A DNA stretch of 64,000 nucleotides from Trichomonas tenax (lineage: Eukaryota; Parabasalia; Trichomonadida; Trichomonadidae), in NCBI GenBank assembly GCA_023091735.1, contig JALKBU010000023.1:62001-126000 (forward strand), in the 5' to 3' direction. Both the position numbers and the translations under genes were made by a program. Below the pieces are notes generated by a model, which did no database searches, was not told the origin of the DNA, and saw nothing but the letters and a program-made list of their open reading frames with translations. Below, one piece after another: positions 59,915-64,000 of the stretch. Within the stretch, counting starts at the first letter, position 1. Each line of letters opens with the position of its first letter.

Positions 59915-61168
59915 ATGACTCAAATCTGGGATCACGTCTTTCTTTTGAAGCAATACTTAAGCGGAAAGATCTGCGTGGACCAGATGCAGTCAAACGTTAA
60001 CACAGAACTCGGAATGAACTCGATTTCGTTCCAAATCTTTATCAATAATCCAACTATGAAGAATATTGATCGTGTCTTCTCATTCACACTTGATAATCAC
60101 GTCATGCATGTTTGGAATTTCAACTACGAGAACGAAAATTGTGCAATTGTGATTTCAACAAAGACAAATTATCATTCAATGTTTATTAACATGCTTAAAG
60201 ATGCACAGCAATACTTCAAAAGCACAGAGAGCACACAGAATAGCGAGTGCCGTTTCAATATCATCCTTTCTTTCATCTCATCTTGGTTCATTAACGAAAA
60301 CCAAGAGATTAACGGCCTTACATTCAACGGAATGGAGACATTCAAGGTGTCAAACATCGGATTCTCATCATTTGAGCCTTCAAACTACTTCGATAGCATA
60401 ACAGATTACACAAAGCTCTGGAAGTCTATTATACTCAACAGAGGAGTGTTAGTGATTTCCAATAACGTCGAAGATGTTGCCCCTGCTGTGTTCTCTGTCC
60501 TAGGACTTGTTTCTCCTTTCGAATTTAAAGGAGATTTCTTAATTACAACGAATTCTTCTGATAAAAGGATCTACGACAACAGAAGGAAATATTCTATAAT
60601 GGGTTTGGCCTCTTCAAATGCTAAGATATCTGATAAAGACAACAAATTCGGAATAATTTTACGTGTCAAGAAGAATTCTGGTAAATTAGAGGATACAGTT
60701 ATCGTACACAAGCGTCGCAAACTATTATACGATGAATTGAAGGCTATTACCGATCGCAATATCGAGAAAGATCCTTATCACGAACTTCTTGACAAGAAGA
60801 TCATCAACGAAGAGTTGGAAACGATCATCTGCGAGTCAATGAAGAGGAAAACTCTTACTGTTCCCGAATTAATGGAGTTTGAGTGCACAGAAACTTTTCA
60901 ATTTTGGGTTTATAACAGACTTTATAGAGGAAAACTGAGAAATTCATTCCTCAGTGCTCTCCCCAATGATGTCGTCAACAGATTGAATGACGACGAGCTT
61001 GAAAAAGCTTATTCTCAAATTGTTATTCTTCGTGAAAAGTACTCCAATGATCAGCACTTCATCAACGTCCTAAAGAAGCATAAGACCCTCATTGGAAGAA
61101 GGATCGGAAAGAACAATATTCATTCTTATTCTTCAGATTCAAGCTGTGGATCTTCTTTATCTGCGTAA
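59915..61168 (+). CDS. DENN-domain protein, DENND6/AVL9-like
   Basis: 417 aa, ATG to TAA. Residues 1-120 look like a longin/uDENN half (NIILSFISSWFINENQ preceded by strands). At about 165-220 is the cDENN signature LWKSIILNRGVLVISNNVEDVAPAVFSVLGLVSPFEFKGDF-L, split here as LWKSIILNRGVLVISNNVED and APAVFSVLGLVSPFEFKGDF. The order follows DENND6-type LWELMLLAEPLVVMAPSP... DYRPYFTIHD. The rest is helical. DENN proteins activate Rab GTPases on membranes. No GTPase gene is adjacent. The Ser-rich tail (SYSSDSSCGSSLSA) may be phosphorylated. Confidence 0.55.
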   Translation: MTQIWDHVFLLKQYLSGKICVDQMQSNVNTELGMNSISFQIFINNPTMKNIDRVFSFTLDNHVMHVWNFNYENENCAIVISTKTNYHSMFINMLKDAQQYFKSTESTQNSECRFNIILSFISSWFINENQEINGLTFNGMETFKVSNIGFSSFEPSNYFDSITDYTKLWKSIILNRGVLVISNNVEDVAPAVFSVLGLVSPFEFKGDFLITTNSSDKRIYDNRRKYSIMGLASSNAKISDKDNKFGIILRVKKNSGKLEDTVIVHKRRKLLYDELKAITDRNIEKDPYHELLDKKIINEELETIICESMKRKTLTVPELMEFECTETFQFWVYNRLYRGKLRNSFLSALPNDVVNRLNDDELEKAYSQIVILREKYSNDQHFINVLKKHKTLIGRRIGKNNIHSYSSDSSCGSSLSA

Positions 61169-61783
61169 TAATACTTTTTTTGTTTTGTTTGTTTGTAAAG
61201 TTTATTCGCTTTTTGTTTGTAAATTAGAAACTTCTATCAAAACAAATGTTGTTTATATTTTTTTGATGACAGAAATTAACAAAGGTGACATAGACATATT
61301 GATATTGATTTCTAGGGTGTTTAACATATACCTTAAGCAGCTGTTTAACTTGTTGGATTCATTGCTTGCAAAAACAATCAATCATTTTACCATATAATGC
61401 AATGTGAAAATATAACAAGAATTGATCAAGTTAAAAATAATCAAATTTGGACGAAATGCAATGTTACAATAACAAGAATTGATTAAGTTTAGCTGAGTTG
61501 CGATGATATTACAACTTAGAGTTAATCAAATCAATTCTATTTTGTTTGAGGTGATTTCATGACAATTAAGCTCTATAAATACGCGCCATTAAATAAAATA
61601 TAATTTTTAAAGCAAGCATTGACACAAATGATATTAATGAAACTGAAAATTGGTCTAATTTTTAATCAAGAAATGAAAGTTTGCAATATTAACAAAAATC
61701 ATGCCAATAGAACACACATACATAAAAACGGATAATGAGTGATTTAAATTTGATTGAAATGGTTCAAATAAATCAAATTCGAA
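61169..61783. other. Intergenic, 615 bp
   Basis: AT-rich. A TTGACACAAATG lies near 61619. The phrase ATAACAAGAATTGAT occurs twice (about 61412 and 61471). No gene seen. Confidence 0.45.
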
Positions 61784-62917
61784 ATGAAAAGTACAAAAAA
61801 TCTGACAGAGTGTCCAAAAATAGAATTATTTGAGATGGAAAAGCCATATTATCTCTTTGGTTCATCGAAAATCCTCACAAACATCGGCACCGAGATCATT
61901 GGAACGTTTTTAGTACGTGATGAAGCGAAAATTTCGATTATTTTGGCTTTCTCTAAAGATGGAGAGATAATTTCGATTTTACCGGAGAAATACGAAATCT
62001 CCAACAAACAGAAGTGCGACTGTTTAAATATCAGAAAAGTATTCCAAATATCAAATTATCGTTTTGCAATTTTATCCGAAAAATCAACAGTAATGATAGC
62101 AACATATACAGAAGGAACTTTTGATTTCATTGAAGTAAATGTTCCTGACGTCGAATTCATACTTTATTTCCAAAATTCAGACGCAATTTTAGTTGATAAA
62201 AATTCAAACGTAAAAATATACAAATCATCAGGTGAATTAGTATCAGTGTGGGACTATCAGCCAGGTATGTTACCAATTTCGTGTATTGTTCAAGAAGAAA
62301 ATTTGTTCATTTTCTCCGATCAACTAATTTACGGTAAAATAGGGCTCAATTCCAAATACATAACGAAAAAATTTGATTTCATGCCTTTTGGAAAAGTAAT
62401 AAATTACAAAATTTCTTCTTTCCTTGCTTTATCTAAAGACGGGAAGAAAGTTTATATCATAAACAAAACTGAGAATGAATTTTCCATTAGTGAAGAAGTG
62501 GGCTCTGCAACTGATATTGCAGATATTTTGATAATTCAAGAAAACAGATTATGCTGTATATCGGATCATTTTGTACTCATACACAGAATTGGTGACTCAA
62601 AGTCATTCCGAAATACAACAAATCCAAAGCATTCACTTAAATCTTCGATTTATATTCCTTCTCATAATACATTCGTCTTTGGAACTAAAGAAGGATCTTT
62701 GGTGCTTATCAAGCCAAAAGATCATGAAGACCAAACGCTTGTTGACTTTGAAACAAATTATTTGTATAATTATCATGAAAGTCCTATTACAAGCTTGCTT
62801 GAAATTTCACCAAACGAATTGATAACTATTGCAGAAAACGGATCATTTGTGTTATGGGAGAATCCACAATCATGGTGGGAATTGACAAAAAATCTCAACC
62901 TTCTGGTTAAAAATTAG
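61784..62917 (+). CDS. WD40-like beta-propeller protein
   Basis: 377 aa, ATG to TAG. Strand-rich and evenly repetitive (IYKSSGELVSVWDY, STVMIATYTEGTFDFIEV, GTKEGSLVLIKP and the end SPITSLLEISPNELITIAENGSFVLWENP). The last two blocks fit WD40 blades with a GSFVLWENP ending, so a six- or seven-bladed propeller is likely. No specific family recognised. Such proteins are usually adaptors. Confidence 0.55.
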   Translation: MKSTKNLTECPKIELFEMEKPYYLFGSSKILTNIGTEIIGTFLVRDEAKISIILAFSKDGEIISILPEKYEISNKQKCDCLNIRKVFQISNYRFAILSEKSTVMIATYTEGTFDFIEVNVPDVEFILYFQNSDAILVDKNSNVKIYKSSGELVSVWDYQPGMLPISCIVQEENLFIFSDQLIYGKIGLNSKYITKKFDFMPFGKVINYKISSFLALSKDGKKVYIINKTENEFSISEEVGSATDIADILIIQENRLCCISDHFVLIHRIGDSKSFRNTTNPKHSLKSSIYIPSHNTFVFGTKEGSLVLIKPKDHEDQTLVDFETNYLYNYHESPITSLLEISPNELITIAENGSFVLWENPQSWWELTKNLNLLVKN

Positions 62918-63034
62918 GTATTATTTTGATCTAATTACAAAGTGTTTCTGCTGTTGTTTGTATCCATTAAATATTTGTATTGTTAAATTATAATTAAGAA
63001 AGATTTAAATTACAATTACGAATAAATGATAAAA
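62918..63034. other. Short spacer between convergent genes
   Basis: 117 bp of AT-rich 3' flanks between the beta-propeller and bZIP genes. Nothing else seen. Confidence 0.5.
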
Positions 63035-63361
63035 TTATATGAATGACTTCGAGAAGTCTTCAGCAGGGTTGCAGTTAGGTGATTCAATAGGATGTTCTAC
63101 ATTTTTATCTTGTGGAAAACATTTTTTCAAAAAATCTAATTGTTGAACAAGTGTTTTGTTCTGAGTCTCAATTATATTGATTTTCTGTACTATGTCGTTG
63201 ATGCACTGCTTCAAGAATGTGTTCTCTTCCTCTAATTTTTTGAAGTATTCTCCTTTTCTCCTTCTTTCTTTCTTAGGAGGTTTCTTTCCTTGTGTTTCTT
63301 GCTTTATATCAGTGGAGTAGTTCTCGAATACGTCTTCAAACACATTTGTTTCCATATCCAT
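63035..63361 (-). CDS. Small CREB-like bZIP protein
   Basis: 108 aa from the ATG at 63361; a TTG frame nine bases earlier is not needed. Residues ~25-40 are basic (GKKPPKKERRRKGEYFKK). A leucine-zipper-like heptad stretch follows (LEEENTFLKQCINDIVQKIN, then IIETQNKTLVQQLDFLKK), whose IETQNKTLVQQLDFLK parallels CREB ENQNKTLIEELKALK. The canonical NxxAAxxCR basic motif is degenerate, so DNA contact may be altered. It would dimerise and bind TGACGTCA or TGACA half-sites. Such sites occur before several genes here, including 33197. Small size and absence of an activation domain suggest a partner or repressor. Confidence 0.55.
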   Translation of the reverse strand: MDMETNVFEDVFENYSTDIKQETQGKKPPKKERRRKGEYFKKLEEENTFLKQCINDIVQKINIIETQNKTLVQQLDFLKKCFPQDKNVEHPIESPNCNPAEDFSKSFI

Positions 63362-64000
63362 TTTGCACAATCAATGATTTTGACACATTTTTAGCTCAGT
63401 AATTGAATACACACTGCTGTCATAAAATCAATCGCTATATGAAACAATTTACACATGAATTAGGTGTGTTTTTCGAATTTTTAGTCAAATGATCGCTAAA
63501 AATATTTCACAATTATCTTCAATCCTCATCAAATGTTTATAACCCTCAATAGCATAATCAATTGTTTTCATGAGATGATCAGTTTTTGCATCATATATAA
63601 AATTTCATCAACGTTCGGAGTTCATTTGTCTTCTTATGCTCATTGTCATACACTATGTAGAGGAACACAGTTTATATCATGTGATGTGAATTACTCAGTC
63701 CAAAAAAAGATATTCAGAGAAAAAAATGACATAATTCATTTTTGAGCATCGGGTGATAAGTTTCACTTGAATCATGGATTTTCATATGAAAAAACAAACC
63801 ACCATCACTGAATTCTATTAGGATAATTATATGCAGATATTTTGGTGGCTTTTTGAAGGGTTTTGGATAGTTATCCATAAGTTAAAGTCCATTCTAATTT
63901 TTAACAATCTTATTTGCTTGAAATCAATAAATTGAAAGCTTGCCATAAGATAGCACATCTTGGTTCAGGTGACATCTGAAGTCAACATTGTTTATATAAA
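63362..64000. other. Right edge, no gene called
   Basis: AT-rich. GTGTCAAAATC lies near the bZIP start. The 70-codon frame at 63533-63745 has no family signal and is not called. Confidence 0.45.

Noticed and set aside
63533..63745. 70-codon plus-strand frame
   Set aside because: No domain or coding texture; AT-rich chance frame.
1..64000. Spliceosomal introns of trichomonad type (ACTAACACACAG at the 3' end)
   Set aside because: I saw no copy of the branch/3' splice motif and the main genes are continuous.

Overview
The window is AT-rich eukaryotic DNA with densely packed genes on both strands and no recognisable introns. The gene set points to a trichomonad parabasalid. It includes an initiator-binding-domain (IBD) winged-helix protein, a Myb-type protein, ankyrin genes of the DUF3447 style, a very large polytopic adenylyl-cyclase-like protein, kinase/pseudokinase families and beta-helix surface proteins. 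A Tritrichomonas-like species is my best guess and Trichomonas is the alternative. No rRNA, tRNA or CRISPR array was recognised.

Layout. 0-6.6 kb: a Lys/Pro/Gln-rich protein, the elongation factor IWS1/SPN1, a large secreted-looking protein without a usable ATG, and a multi-pass membrane protein, all on the minus strand. 6.7-16 kb: a decayed accessory region with two plus-strand DUF3447/ankyrin pseudogenes, minus-strand ankyrin debris next to a truncated Myb gene, a kinase broken by a stop codon, and one intact HEAT-repeat gene. A 37-bp tandem repeat sits between the ankyrin remnants at all three ankyrin loci. 16-32 kb: mostly housekeeping genes, namely Gemin2, an importin-5-like karyopherin, histone H2A, the dynein-arm transport factor DAW1/ODA16, a transcriptional-type cyclin, a coiled-coil/ankyrin protein and the Fe-S scaffold ATPase NUBP2/Cfd1. 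33-40 kb: a bacterial-like secreted protein interrupted by TAG, a 110-bp tandem repeat, a PH-domain protein, a beta-helix surface protein and a pseudokinase. 40-48 kb: an FKBP15-like protein, a gap with folded RNA candidates, an RBM26/27-like RNA-binding protein, VPS18 and a CK1/TTBK-like kinase. 49-64 kb: a 2.4-kb gene-poor region with palindromes, a degenerate polytopic cyclase, the IBD protein, a frameshifted ABC transporter pseudogene, a DENN-type protein, a beta-propeller protein and a short CREB-like bZIP.

Functional themes are transcription (IWS1, cyclin, IBD, Myb, bZIP), RNA biogenesis (Gemin2, RBM26/27-like), nuclear import (two HEAT-repeat proteins), endolysosomal traffic (VPS18, FKBP15-like, DENN-type) and flagellum assembly (DAW1). 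Many starts have a TGACA or TGTCA element a short distance upstream, sometimes only 9-20 nt from the ATG. This is a candidate core promoter or initiator variant. Disabled genes (in-frame stops, frameshifts, missing start codons) are frequent. Some could be sequencing errors in homopolymers, but the ankyrin, kinase and ABC loci look like genuine decay.
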